DNA of 35,022 nt from Chloroflexota bacterium (GTDB taxonomy: Bacteria > Chloroflexota > UBA5177 > JANWHV01). Position 1 is the stretch's first letter. The number at the start of each line of letters is the position of its first letter. This document shows positions 16,160-23,723 of the stretch, in pieces. Where the stretch lies: positions 1 through 35,022 of the forward strand of contig JAICHN010000002.1 of the NCBI GenBank assembly GCA_025924845.1. The letters are read 5' to 3'. The position numbers were made by a program, and so were the translations under genes. The notes under the pieces are model-generated. The model worked only from the letters and a program-made list of their open reading frames with translations, was not told the DNA's origin and did not search any database.

Positions 16160-16188
16160 AGTATACCCAGCCGTTCGCACCCCTGCAA
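16160..16188 (-). promoter_or_regulatory. Promoter of tRNA-Arg
   Basis: On the minus strand -35 TTGCAG (16183-16188) and -10 TATACT (16160-16165) are spaced by 17 bp. They end about 18 bp before the tRNA 5' end. Confidence 0.7.
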
Positions 16189-16215
16189 TGGATAGGATCA
16201 ACCAGGCGGACCTTA

Positions 16216-17106
16216 TTACGGCCGTGTGGCCAGTGCCGCTCGCGCCAACTCCGGAAGCTCCGGAATGGCGTCCGCGACCGGAAGGCCGAGGTCGCGGAAG
16301 GCAGCTACCTTGGCTTCCGGCCCGCCCAACCCGCCGCTGATGATGGCTCCCGCGTGCCCCATACGTTTGCCCGGCGGGGCACTGCGTCCTGAAATGAAGG
16401 TCACTACCGGCTTCCGCTCGCCGGAGGGCAGGCTGCCGATATACGCGGCCGCCTCTTCCTCGTCGCTCCCCCCAATCTCGCCGATCAATACCACCAGATC
16501 GGTGTTCGGATCTTGCTGGAACAAGCGAAGGATGTCCACGAAGGTCGAGCCGATCACCGGATCGCCGCCGATCCCCACGCAGGTGCTCTGTCCCAAACCG
16601 TTGCGGGTCAGCAAATCGCCCACCTCATAGGTCAGGGTGCCGCTCCGCGAAATCACCCCTATCCGGCCCGCACTGAACACGTTGGCGGGCATAATCCCTA
16701 CTTTTGCGCCGCCTGGCGTGATCAAGCCGGGGCAGTTCGGACCAATCAGCCGGGTTGCGGGATGATCGTCTAGAAAGCGCACGGCCCTCACCATGTCATG
16801 GATCGGCACGCCTTCCGTGATGCAGACCACGAGCGCGATGCCGACCGCCGCCGCTTCCATGATCGCATCGGCCGCGCCCGCCGGTGGTACAAAGATAATG
16901 GACGTATCGGCTCCGGTCGCCTCCACTGCGTCGCGCATCGTGTGGAACACGGGCACCCCATTAAGCTGGGTGCCTCCCTTCCCCGGCGTCACCCCGCCCA
17001 CTACTTGGGTACCGTACGCTTGCATTTGCGACGCGTGGAACGAACCATCGCGGCCCGTGAGCCCCTGCACGATCAGGCGCGTGTCCGTCCCGACCAGAAT
17101 CGCCAT
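16216..17106 (-). CDS. sucD: Succinyl-CoA synthetase (ADP-forming), alpha subunit
   Basis: Catalytic subunit of the citric-acid-cycle enzyme that interconverts succinyl-CoA and succinate with NDP phosphorylation. The 296 residues match SucD. The phosphohistidine lies in [15 protein letters not shown] near the C-terminus. The CoA-binding region has [16 protein letters not shown] and GVTPGKGG, and [13 protein letters not shown] is characteristic. The ATG at 17106 is well supported by AAGGAGGA upstream. The beta subunit gene sucC, usually directly upstream, is absent here: the preceding genes are cyclophilins. A hairpin at 17148-17180 lies just before this gene, so it may depend on partial read-through or a promoter I cannot see. 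Confidence 0.94.
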   Translation of the reverse strand: MAILVGTDTRLIVQGLTGRDGSFHASQMQAYGTQVVGGVTPGKGGTQLNGVPVFHTMRDAVEATGADTSIIFVPPAGAADAIMEAAAVGIALVVCITEGVPIHDMVRAVRFLDDHPATRLIGPNCPGLITPGGAKVGIMPANVFSAGRIGVISRSGTLTYEVGDLLTRNGLGQSTCVGIGGDPVIGSTFVDILRLFQQDPNTDLVVLIGEIGGSDEEEAAAYIGSLPSGERKPVVTFISGRSAPPGKRMGHAGAIISGGLGGPEAKVAAFRDLGLPVADAIPELPELARAALATRP

Positions 17107-17147
17107 CAAGTCCTCCTTCAATTACCCCGACGTTGTGACAGGAATTT

Positions 17148-17180
17148 AGTATCGCCCAGCCTCCCGGGCTGGGCGATACT
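17148..17180. terminator. Hairpin between cyclophilin and sucD genes
   Basis: A perfect 14-bp stem (AGTATCGCCCAGCC with GGCTGGGCGATACT) around a 5-nt loop. On the minus strand it is followed by AAATTCC, a weak T-run. It begins 11 nt beyond the cyclophilin stop and probably ends or attenuates that transcript. Confidence 0.6.
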
Positions 17181-17190
17181 TGATCTTAAA

Positions 17191-17745
17191 TTATTCTTCG
17201 CGCACCTTCACGGACAGAATGCGTACCGGTTCCAGCGGCGAGGATCGTTCCGGCCCGCCTACCGGCACCGAGGCAATGGCATCCACCACGTCCATACCGC
17301 GCGTGACCCGCCCAAAAATGGTATAGCTTGGCGGCAGGCTGGTCCCATTGGCCCCTTGTACGATGAAAAACTGACTGCCGTTCGTATCGGGTCCGGCGTT
17401 GGCCATGGCCAGTGTGCCTAACTTGTAAGGTGTGGTCACCCTCTCATCCGCGAAACGATAGCCTGGCCCGCCCCGTCCCGTCCCGGTTGGATCGCCGGTC
17501 TGAATCATGAAGCCTTTGATGATCCGGTGAAAGACCACATTGTCGTAGAAGCCGTTGGCGGCGAGAAAGATGAAGTTATTGACCGTTTTGGGCGCCAATT
17601 CGCTCAGCAGATCGACGTCGATCGACCCCTTCGAGGTCTCCAAAGTGGCCGTATAGGTCTTCCCCGCCTTCAAGGCCAGGGAGGGCGGCGCCCCCCACTG
17701 CCCAGCCCCCTTGGGTTGGTTACCCGCGTTCTTAAAATGCTCCAT
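17191..17745 (-). CDS. Cyclophilin-type peptidyl-prolyl isomerase (cytoplasmic)
   Basis: Catalyses cis-trans isomerisation of prolyl bonds during protein folding. The 184 residues have no signal or membrane segment. The active-site strand FHRIIKGFMIQTGDP carries the catalytic Arg, Phe and Gln; LAMANAGPDTNGSQFFIVQG and FGRVTRGMDVVDAIASVPVG are further signatures. It has a short N-terminal extension before the cyclophilin core. It lies 30 bp after the membrane-anchored paralogue and is clearly a duplicate of it: the cores share long identical stretches. The ATG has AGGA upstream. Confidence 0.94.
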   Translation of the reverse strand: MEHFKNAGNQPKGAGQWGAPPSLALKAGKTYTATLETSKGSIDVDLLSELAPKTVNNFIFLAANGFYDNVVFHRIIKGFMIQTGDPTGTGRGGPGYRFADERVTTPYKLGTLAMANAGPDTNGSQFFIVQGANGTSLPPSYTIFGRVTRGMDVVDAIASVPVGGPERSSPLEPVRILSVKVREE

Positions 17746-17775
17746 GATCTATCCTGAATCTCCTTCTTTGGTCGG

Positions 17776-18753
17776 TTAAGACACTTGAACGGTAACAGTC
17801 TTGATATGGACCGGCGAATTCGGGGCTGACGTTTCGCCGTCGCTTCCCGCGTGGGCTGGGGCGCTGACGATCTTGTCCACCACGTTCATGCCGCGTGTCA
17901 CTTGCCCAAATAGATTGTACTGCTGAGGAAGCGTGACGCCCTCGGACCCCTGAATGATAAAAAACTGGCTGCCGTTCGTGTTGGCACCGGAGTTTGCCAT
18001 GGCCAGCGACCCCACCGTATAAGGGCGGGCCACTTTTTCATCTTGAAACTGATAGCCCGGGCCACCGGTGCCGTCGCCCTTCGGATCACCGCCCTGGATC
18101 ATAAAGTTCGGGATCGTGCGGTGAAAATCGAGACCGTCATAGAAGCCATTGCACGAGAGAAAGATGAAATTGTTTGCCGTGATCGGGGCGATCTTGGGCA
18201 GAATGTCGGCCGTGATCGTGCCGTCGGTCGTATACAGTTTTACCTGGTAGTGCTTGGCGGTCGAGATGACCTGCTTCGGCGCCTCGCTCCAGGACTTGGC
18301 GCCCTGCTTCCCTCTTCCCGCCTTCAGGAACGGCGCGCACGCCGTCTTGCTCGCCGCCACTTCCGCCGCGCTGGGCAACTCCCCCTTCAAAGGAGCCTGG
18401 GGAATCACTACGGTCGGGGCCGGCGTCACCTGGCTCACCGCGGTGGGAACCGGGGTCGGCGGCAGTGCCGCCGTACCGTTGTCGGTTGCGGCATGGATCA
18501 GCACCCCTACCGCCGCGATCAGCGCCACCAGCACGACCACCACCGCCGCCACGATGGGACCACGCTTGAGCGGCGGCGGTTGCTGCTTTATCCGCTTGCC
18601 GGTGCGGCCGTCGCGCCTACCGCTCGTGCCGCCACGCCCACCGCTCGAGTTCCGCGGTCCCTGCCCGGCGGGCCGCCGCTGGCCCCTTGCCGCTCCCGCA
18701 CCCTTCGACCCTGTACTCTCGGTCCCCCTGGGGCCCTGGCCACCGCTGCTCAT
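17776..18753 (-). CDS. Membrane-anchored cyclophilin-type peptidyl-prolyl isomerase
   Basis: A 325-residue cyclophilin with an unusual N-terminus. Residues 1-65 are a disordered Gly/Arg/Ser/Pro-rich basic stretch. Residues 66-88 (PIVAAVVVVLVALIAAVGVL) form one transmembrane helix. A Pro/Thr-rich linker follows, then the cyclophilin domain with FHRTIPNFMIQGGDP and MANSGANTNGSQFFIIQG. By the positive-inside rule the basic tail is cytoplasmic and the isomerase lies outside the membrane, where it may help fold exported proteins. It is the first gene of a two-gene leftward unit with the cytoplasmic paralogue and diverges from rpmI. Confidence 0.92.
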   Translation of the reverse strand: MSSGGQGPRGTESTGSKGAGAARGQRRPAGQGPRNSSGGRGGTSGRRDGRTGKRIKQQPPPLKRGPIVAAVVVVLVALIAAVGVLIHAATDNGTAALPPTPVPTAVSQVTPAPTVVIPQAPLKGELPSAAEVAASKTACAPFLKAGRGKQGAKSWSEAPKQVISTAKHYQVKLYTTDGTITADILPKIAPITANNFIFLSCNGFYDGLDFHRTIPNFMIQGGDPKGDGTGGPGYQFQDEKVARPYTVGSLAMANSGANTNGSQFFIIQGSEGVTLPQQYNLFGQVTRGMNVVDKIVSAPAHAGSDGETSAPNSPVHIKTVTVQVS

Positions 18754-18857
18754 GCCTGTCCTTTCCTATAGTGTCTGGCCTGGCGTCGTTGAACTCCGCC
18801 CTCCAGGAATGTTCGGGCCCGCGACCGGCCATGCCAGGCCGGACTGAAACCATCGCT

Positions 18858-19002
18858 TTGACCGATGTGCCGTTACTATGCTAGCATGGTCCGGTACTTA
18901 CGTCGGTAGCGGTCGCCTCAAAAGGCGTCGCGAATCCACCACGCACCCGCGAACGACAGGCAGGAGCGGTTCGAAGCGGGCGCGTGATTTGTTGTCTATA
19001 AT
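18858..19002 (+). promoter_or_regulatory. Candidate promoters of the rpmI-rplT unit
   Basis: Two candidates. One is TTGACC (18858-18863), 18 bp, TAGCAT (18882-18887), giving a leader of about 130 nt that includes a small CGCCT/AGGCG hairpin. The other is a perfect TATAAT at 18997-19002 without a clear -35, only 20 bp before the rpmI start, giving a very short leader. No Shine-Dalgarno of good spacing precedes rpmI. Confidence 0.4.
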
Positions 19003-19021
19003 GATGGAGCGGTGCAAGCGT

Positions 19022-19228
19022 ATGCCCAAGCTCAAGACACATAAGGGAAGCGCGAAGCGCTTCGCCTTCAGCGGCACCGGCAAGGCGCTGCTGCCCAAGG
19101 GATGGAAAAACCATAAGCGGAGCGTACGGTCGCGTCGCGCTCGCGCCCAGATCGGCCAGATGTTGGTTGCCTCGAAGGGTGACGCGAAGCGCATCCATAA
19201 GTTGCTCCCCTATGGGGACCCTCGTTAG
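19022..19228 (+). CDS. rpmI: 50S ribosomal protein L35
   Basis: Small basic protein of the large ribosomal subunit, 68 residues. The opening MPKLKTHKGSAKRFAFSGTG is the L35 signature, and the chain ends KRIHKLLPYG. The ATG at 19022 fits family N-termini; an in-frame ATG at 19004 would add a few residues. The gene is followed after 27 bp by rplT. In most bacteria infC (translation factor IF3) stands directly upstream of rpmI; here that place is taken by a divergent cyclophilin gene. Confidence 0.96.
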   Translation: MPKLKTHKGSAKRFAFSGTGKALLPKGWKNHKRSVRSRRARAQIGQMLVASKGDAKRIHKLLPYGDPR

Positions 19229-19255
19229 GCGCGCGAAGGCGGAAGAGAGACGTAG

Positions 19256-19603
19256 ATGCCTCGAGTAAAGCGTGGAGTGCCGGCGCATAAGCGGCACAAA
19301 AGGGTTCTCAACCTCACCAAAGGCCATTGGGGCGCTCGGCACCGCCTCTATAAGACGGCCCATGAGTCGATGCTGCATTCCCTCGCCTATGCTTACCGCG
19401 ATCGCCGCAATCGGAAGCGCGATTTCCGGCGACTCTGGATCCAGCGCATCAATGCCGCGGCACGTATGCATGGACTGAACTACAGCCGCTTTATTAATGG
19501 TTTGCTCAAGGCAAACATCACGGTCGACCGAAAGATTCTGGCCGAGCTTGCCGTGAACGATATCGCGGCGTTCGGTGAGTTGGCGAAGCTTGCCAAAGCG
19601 TGA
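19256..19603 (+). CDS. rplT: 50S ribosomal protein L20
   Basis: Binds 23S rRNA early in large-subunit assembly. The 115 residues match L20 throughout: [20 protein letters not shown] at the start, [20 protein letters not shown], and [20 protein letters not shown]. The C-terminal part keeps the globular rRNA- and mRNA-binding domain. The ATG is preceded by GGAAGAGAGA. The next gene's frame opens before this gene ends. Confidence 0.97.
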   Translation: MPRVKRGVPAHKRHKRVLNLTKGHWGARHRLYKTAHESMLHSLAYAYRDRRNRKRDFRRLWIQRINAAARMHGLNYSRFINGLLKANITVDRKILAELAVNDIAAFGELAKLAKA

Positions 19604-20480
19604 TCTTCCTGGGGCTGGGGATGAGCGGCACGAGATCCGCTCCTCCCAACCCCGCTCCCCCGGCCGTCCCGGCCTGGCCCCCGCCACCGATGCCGCCATT
19701 CGCGCGGCGCGCGATCTGAAGACCACTCAAGGGCGACGCGAGCAGCACCGATTCCTCATCGAGGGCGTGCGCTTGATCGGTGACATGCTGGATCAGGGTC
19801 TCCCCCTTGTACAAGCGTTCATCACGCCCCATCTGCTCGAGGCCACGCCACGCGGCCATACGCTTGCCGCGAGGCTGCGTGAGCTCGTCGTGCCCCTCTT
19901 CGAACTGACTGAACGGCACCTCACGCTTCTGACCGATACCGAATCCCCGGCCGGTATCGTGGCAGTCGCGCCCCTCCCCGATCCGGAGGAAGCGTTACCT
20001 CCGGTCGCTACGAGCGGCCTTGGCGCGCTGCTCCTCGACCAGGTGCGTGATCCTGGTAATTTGGGCGGCATCCTCCGTAGCGCCGCGGCGGCAGGCGTAC
20101 CACGCATTGTGACCACCGAAGGCAGCGCTGACCCTTGGGGGCCAAAAGTGATCCGTTCCGCTGCCGGCGCCCACATGCGCGTGCGGCTCTGGTCCGCGCA
20201 GCGCCGTGAGATACTGACGCCATGGCTGAGCGGCTGGCCGCAAATTGCCCTGGCCGATGGAACGGCGAAGCTGTCCATGTATGAGTTGGACTGGCGCCAC
20301 CCCACCATCCTGGTGTTGGGGAACGAGGCGCACGGCCCCTCGCCCTGGCTGGCGGATCTCCCCGTGCTTCGTGTAGCCATCCCGATGCGTGGCGCTACCG
20401 AATCGCTCAACGTAGCGGCGGCTGCTGCCATCCTGCTCTACGAGGCCCATCGCTTCGAATTCGTCGGCGCCGGACCGTAA
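19575..20480 (+). CDS. SpoU/TrmH-family RNA 2'-O-ribose methyltransferase
   Basis: A knotted (SPOUT) methyltransferase that methylates a ribose 2'-OH in rRNA or tRNA with S-adenosylmethionine. An N-terminal substrate-binding part (about 40-130, with [15 protein letters not shown]) precedes the catalytic domain. The three SpoU motifs are [31 protein letters not shown] and [20 protein letters not shown]. About 300 residues is normal for RlmB/TrmH-like proteins; the exact nucleotide is unknown. The start is uncertain: a GTG at 19575 or a TTG at 19590, both inside rplT and neither with a good ribosome binding site. Either way the gene overlaps rplT and is probably coupled to it. Confidence 0.88.
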   Translation: MSWRSLPKRDLPGAGDERHEIRSSQPRSPGRPGLAPATDAAIRAARDLKTTQGRREQHRFLIEGVRLIGDMLDQGLPLVQAFITPHLLEATPRGHTLAARLRELVVPLFELTERHLTLLTDTESPAGIVAVAPLPDPEEALPPVATSGLGALLLDQVRDPGNLGGILRSAAAAGVPRIVTTEGSADPWGPKVIRSAAGAHMRVRLWSAQRREILTPWLSGWPQIALADGTAKLSMYELDWRHPTILVLGNEAHGPSPWLADLPVLRVAIPMRGATESLNVAAAAAILLYEAHRFEFVGAGP

Positions 20481-20500
20481 ACCGAGGTCACGTGTATGAA

Positions 20501-20554
20501 ATCAAGGATCTGAGAAGGAGGCCGCCGAAGCGGCCTCCTTCTCAGATCCTTGAT
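20501..20554. terminator. 25-bp perfect hairpin between convergent genes
   Basis: A 25-bp uninterrupted inverted repeat (begins ATCAAGGATCTGAG and ends CTCAGATCCTTGAT) with loop CGAA. It fills most of the 85-bp gap between the ends of the methyltransferase and creatininase-family genes, so a bidirectional terminator is the simplest reading. There is no T-run on either side. Confidence 0.6.
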
Positions 20555-20565
20555 GTATAAAGATC

Positions 20566-21363
20566 CTACTGAGGCGGGGGAGCCAACTGAAGGGCCAGTG
20601 CTTCCTCGATAATCTCCGCTACCAGCCGAGCCTCGGCTTCCAGAATGGCCCGCCCCTTCTCCGCCGTGGCACCGCGCGGGTCGCCGATCGTACCCGAACG
20701 CGAGAGATCGCGGGTCAGCCAGCCGAAACTCGCCGCGCCTTTCAGGGTAAAATGATGCATAAACTCCCGCACTGGCGGCAACTCCGGCCTATAATGCTCC
20801 GGCTGCACCAACTCGGGCGCCACAGCCAGCATCAACGAGGTCTCACCTTCACCGCCATGGATGCCATACCCGCCTTCCACGCTGGAGATAATCTCACGGC
20901 CCAATCTAAATCGAAACGGATGCGCGGTGAAACAGAGCATACCTAACTCCTCGCGAATATCGCGCGCCGAGTAGTCTATGATCTCCGGGTTGCCCCCATG
21001 TGCGTTGAGGAAGAGTAGCCGCTGCAGACCGCTCGCGTGAACCCCACGCGCAATCTCTTTCAATGTCGCGGCCAGCGTCTCGGCGCGCAGACCGATCGTG
21101 CCCGCGAAGCCGGTGTGTTCGTTGCTCTTGCCATATGCCTGGGCAGGCAGTGTCCATACCCTGCCGTCATCTGGACGCAACTCAAGGGCGCGAGCCAGCA
21201 CGGCTTCCGCGATCATCGTGTCGGTGAGCACCGGTAAATGCGGGCCATGCTGCTCCACGGCAGCTACCGGCAATACGACCAGCACGCGATCGCCTGCCAG
21301 CGCCGCGATGTCGCGTGTGCTCAGCCGCGCCAGACAAAAGCGGTCGGGGATATGCGGGATCAT
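20566..21363 (-). CDS. Creatininase-family metal-dependent amidohydrolase
   Basis: A 265-residue member of the creatininase family, which includes creatininase, formamide hydrolases of flavin and deazaflavin routes, and the mycofactocin protein MftE. Metal ligands are visible: E37 and H39 in PVAAVEQHGPHLP, D48 in LTDT, H122 in LNAHGGNPE, and E172/E174 in HGGEGETS. The substrate cannot be told from sequence. Its ATG overlaps the stop of the DUF488 gene (ATGA), so it is the third gene of a coupled leftward operon that opens with an FAD-linked oxidoreductase. A perfect hairpin follows its stop. Confidence 0.9.
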   Translation of the reverse strand: MIPHIPDRFCLARLSTRDIAALAGDRVLVVLPVAAVEQHGPHLPVLTDTMIAEAVLARALELRPDDGRVWTLPAQAYGKSNEHTGFAGTIGLRAETLAATLKEIARGVHASGLQRLLFLNAHGGNPEIIDYSARDIREELGMLCFTAHPFRFRLGREIISSVEGGYGIHGGEGETSLMLAVAPELVQPEHYRPELPPVREFMHHFTLKGAASFGWLTRDLSRSGTIGDPRGATAEKGRAILEAEARLVAEIIEEALALQLAPPPQ

Positions 21364-21731
21364 GGGAGCACCTCAGGCGCCGCGTCTGGATAGCGGTCTA
21401 CATACAGCCTAACCAGCTCATAGCGATGGCAGGGATCCGGATACTGTTCCTTGCACAGCACAGTGACCGTACCGTGCTTTTGCTCCAGCCGGCGCAGCCG
21501 TGCCAATGCCCGTTCCGGGATATCAACGCGCAGTTCCGCGTAAAACTGGGCAGTATCAATCTTGCCGTCCCACCACCGTTGCAGCGAGTCTCGGGTCGGT
21601 CCCAATGAGCGCATCCACAAGTCGTAGTCGTGCCGCTCGAAGATCGCCTTGTCGCGGACCACTGTCATGGCCAGCACTCGATAGCCGTCGCTCTCCTCGA
21701 CCGGATCATAGATGCTCTTGTGTTTGATCAT
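21360..21731 (-). CDS. DUF488-family protein
   Basis: A 123-residue protein of the DUF488 (YeaO-like) group, function unknown. Family marks are DLWMRSLGPTRDSLQRWWDG, a middle helix with LARLRRLEQKHGTVTVLC, and the closing CKEQYPDPCHRYELVRLYV, which keeps the conserved Cys and Cys-His-Arg. The usual DRLWPRG opening is altered to AMTVVRDKAIF. The gene is coupled at both ends: its ATG overlaps the stop of the oxidoreductase gene and its stop overlaps the creatininase ATG. Confidence 0.75.
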   Translation of the reverse strand: MIKHKSIYDPVEESDGYRVLAMTVVRDKAIFERHDYDLWMRSLGPTRDSLQRWWDGKIDTAQFYAELRVDIPERALARLRRLEQKHGTVTVLCKEQYPDPCHRYELVRLYVDRYPDAAPEVLP

Positions 21732-23164
21732 AGGACACGCTGCCTGGCCAAGCTCATGCTGGACGGCCGAAAGCCGTGGCCCTCCTGTTCGCCGGCGGCG
21801 AAGGCGGCGCGAAACTTGCCCGGGTTCAGCAACCCTGCCGGATCGTTCACCTGCTTGGCTTGCAGCAATTGCTCTACGTTCTCCACCCTGCTCCCCTCTT
21901 CCAGAATGTACCGATGCGGATTGGCCACTCCAACGCCCTGGCTTTCGACAAACGCTACCAGTCGGTTGAGGTGCTCACGCCCCTTAAAGGCCACAATGGG
22001 GAGGGCAGCGGCGAAGGGTGCCCCCCCGGCCCGGAAGTACTCGCCGTGCATGGCAAAATCGTCGCCATACTCTCGCTTGATCGCACCGAACTGCTCGGCG
22101 AAGCGCTCTACCGACCAGCCGGTCTGCAGATAGGTGAGTGCGTCATCGCTCTTCTTGGCCCAGAGAGTGGTGTGATTCCAGGTAAAGTCGCTAAGCCGGG
22201 TACGTGTGTCGAGCGGGAGGGCGAAGTCGAGTTGGCCCCCATGGCGGGCCGCTACGGCGGTCACCCGCTCCTGCCGACCCGCCTCGAACATCAGCAAGGC
22301 CGACAGCTGATCGGCTGAAAAAGGCAGTCTTGCCCGTTTGAAATGCCGCGACACCGCCGGCTCGGCGGTGGACAGGAGGCGCAAGCGTACATCCGGATCG
22401 GCCATCAACTCCAGGGCAAAGGCGTGGCAGGCAAGCACGTCCTGGAAGCTATAGACCGCCTGCTCCCAACGCAAACGGGGTGCCAGGGGCACCGTAACGT
22501 CGGCGAGCACGCCCGTGGTCCCATAGGCATGGATATAAGCGCTCAAATCCAGGCCGGTAACGGCGCGCGACCGCGGGGCCGCGCATACCGGATACACGGT
22601 TGCGCCAAGCACGTTTCCATCTGCAATGACCCCGTGGCTAATACTGCCGATCCCGCCCGATCCGCCCGCTACGAACCCGCAGACCGTCGCCGTGAGATAG
22701 GTGCTCGGATAAATGCGCACTTCTTGCCCGTCCGGGTTGACCGCACGATCCAGATCGACGAATTTGACTCCCGCCTCCACCCTCGCGTAGCCTTCGCCTA
22801 CGTCGAGCACGCGGTTCATCTTGCTTAAATTAACCACCAGACCGCCCCGCAGAGGCACACACTGGCCATAGTTACCGGTCCCTCCACCTCGCACGGTGAC
22901 CGGAATGCGGGTGTGGTAGGCTGCGGCGAGCACGTCCGCCAACTCGTCACCGGACAGTGGCCAGGCGACGACGTCGGCACAACAGCCGCCCAGTTCCTCC
23001 TCGAGCACGTTGGAGAACCACGCATAATCCTGGGAATTGCTTTGCAAAATGCCGGGCTCCACGGCGATGCGTTCTGCCGGTAACACTTCCGCCAGACGGG
23101 CCCGCAAAATCTCGATACTCAAAAAGTCAGCCTTTCCACGCATGCAGGTCACACTCTCGTCCAT
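21728..23164 (-). CDS. FAD-linked oxidoreductase (FAD_binding_4 / PCMH fold)
   Basis: A flavoprotein oxidase or dehydrogenase of the glycolate-oxidase/D-lactate dehydrogenase type. The FAD domain has VVAWPLSGDELADVLAAAY, IPVTVRGGGTGNYGQCVPLR and GGLVVNLSKMNRVLDV; GFVAGGSGGIGSISHG is the second FAD-contact region. The C-terminus has GVANPHRYILEEG and DPAGLLNPGKFRA, as in the family's cap domain. Counting from the ATG at 23164 gives 478 residues; an ATG at 23143 is also possible, and neither has a clear ribosome binding site. The long in-frame upstream extension looks non-coding. Its substrate is unknown. It heads the coupled operon with DUF488 and the creatininase-family gene. Confidence 0.88.
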   Translation of the reverse strand: MDESVTCMRGKADFLSIEILRARLAEVLPAERIAVEPGILQSNSQDYAWFSNVLEEELGGCCADVVAWPLSGDELADVLAAAYHTRIPVTVRGGGTGNYGQCVPLRGGLVVNLSKMNRVLDVGEGYARVEAGVKFVDLDRAVNPDGQEVRIYPSTYLTATVCGFVAGGSGGIGSISHGVIADGNVLGATVYPVCAAPRSRAVTGLDLSAYIHAYGTTGVLADVTVPLAPRLRWEQAVYSFQDVLACHAFALELMADPDVRLRLLSTAEPAVSRHFKRARLPFSADQLSALLMFEAGRQERVTAVAARHGGQLDFALPLDTRTRLSDFTWNHTTLWAKKSDDALTYLQTGWSVERFAEQFGAIKREYGDDFAMHGEYFRAGGAPFAAALPIVAFKGREHLNRLVAFVESQGVGVANPHRYILEEGSRVENVEQLLQAKQVNDPAGLLNPGKFRAAFAAGEQEGHGFRPSSMSLARQRVL

Positions 23165-23273
23165 GATGGTCGGGAGAATACCACAAAGCAGCCATCCAGC
23201 GGGTTGGGCTCCCGGGCAGGTTTCCCACCATGTCAGCTTAAGGATCTGCCCGCGCCAATCGGCTCGTGTAGGA

Positions 23274-23570
23274 TCAGCCGCCGTTGTGGACCCAGCGTAC
23301 GAGGGTTCGCAACGCGAAAGGGTCGCATCCAGTACGCTCACCGAGGGCAAGGCACTGTAGATGAAAGGCGCTGTCAGCGGGATGAGGCCGCGCCGCGGTG
23401 CCAAGAACCTCCAGTTGGTCCTGATCGATCCTCAACCACTGGGCCAGTTGATCTACGTTGAAGCCCTGACAAGTGCGAAACGCCTCAAGGTCAGGCGCCA
23501 ACGTGCCGGACTGCCAGGAGGTCCGACAAGCGCCTGTAGTAGGCCGTAACGTGGGAGCAAAAGTCCGCAT
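23274..23570 (-). CDS. Small hypothetical protein, helical
   Basis: I do not recognise a named family. The part from LEAFRTCQGFNVDQLAQWLR onward looks like real protein: alternating helices, a helix-turn-helix-like spacing (NVDQLAQWLRIDQDQLEVLG), then RPHPADSAFHLQCLALGERT and CDPFALRTLVRWV. The first 25 or so residues after the ATG at 23570 look poor and no ribosome binding site precedes them, so the true start may be further in, perhaps the TTG near 23501. It lies about 110 bp upstream of the oxidoreductase gene on the same strand and diverges from the stressosome operon. A DNA-binding role is only a guess. Confidence 0.45.
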   Translation of the reverse strand: MRTFAPTLRPTTGACRTSWQSGTLAPDLEAFRTCQGFNVDQLAQWLRIDQDQLEVLGTAARPHPADSAFHLQCLALGERTGCDPFALRTLVRWVHNGG

Positions 23571-23723
23571 TGCCGTACTATAGTAGCGGATACTCGAGAC
23601 GGTTTCCTAGTCCTTCCGTGGACAACGCGGATGCCCACTCACGACTTTACCGTCCATACCTGTATGCTGGAGTACAAGGCCGGTTGAATCTACGGCGCAG
23701 TTCGAGAAAGGGAGCCTACACCA

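Noticed and set aside
18878..19021. Upstream extension of the L35 frame
   Set aside because: The extra 48 residues are not part of any L35; the gene starts at MPKLKTHKG.
22343..22828. 161-residue plus-strand frame opposite the FAD-linked oxidoreductase
   Set aside because: It is antisense to conserved FAD-binding motifs and has no recognisable domain.
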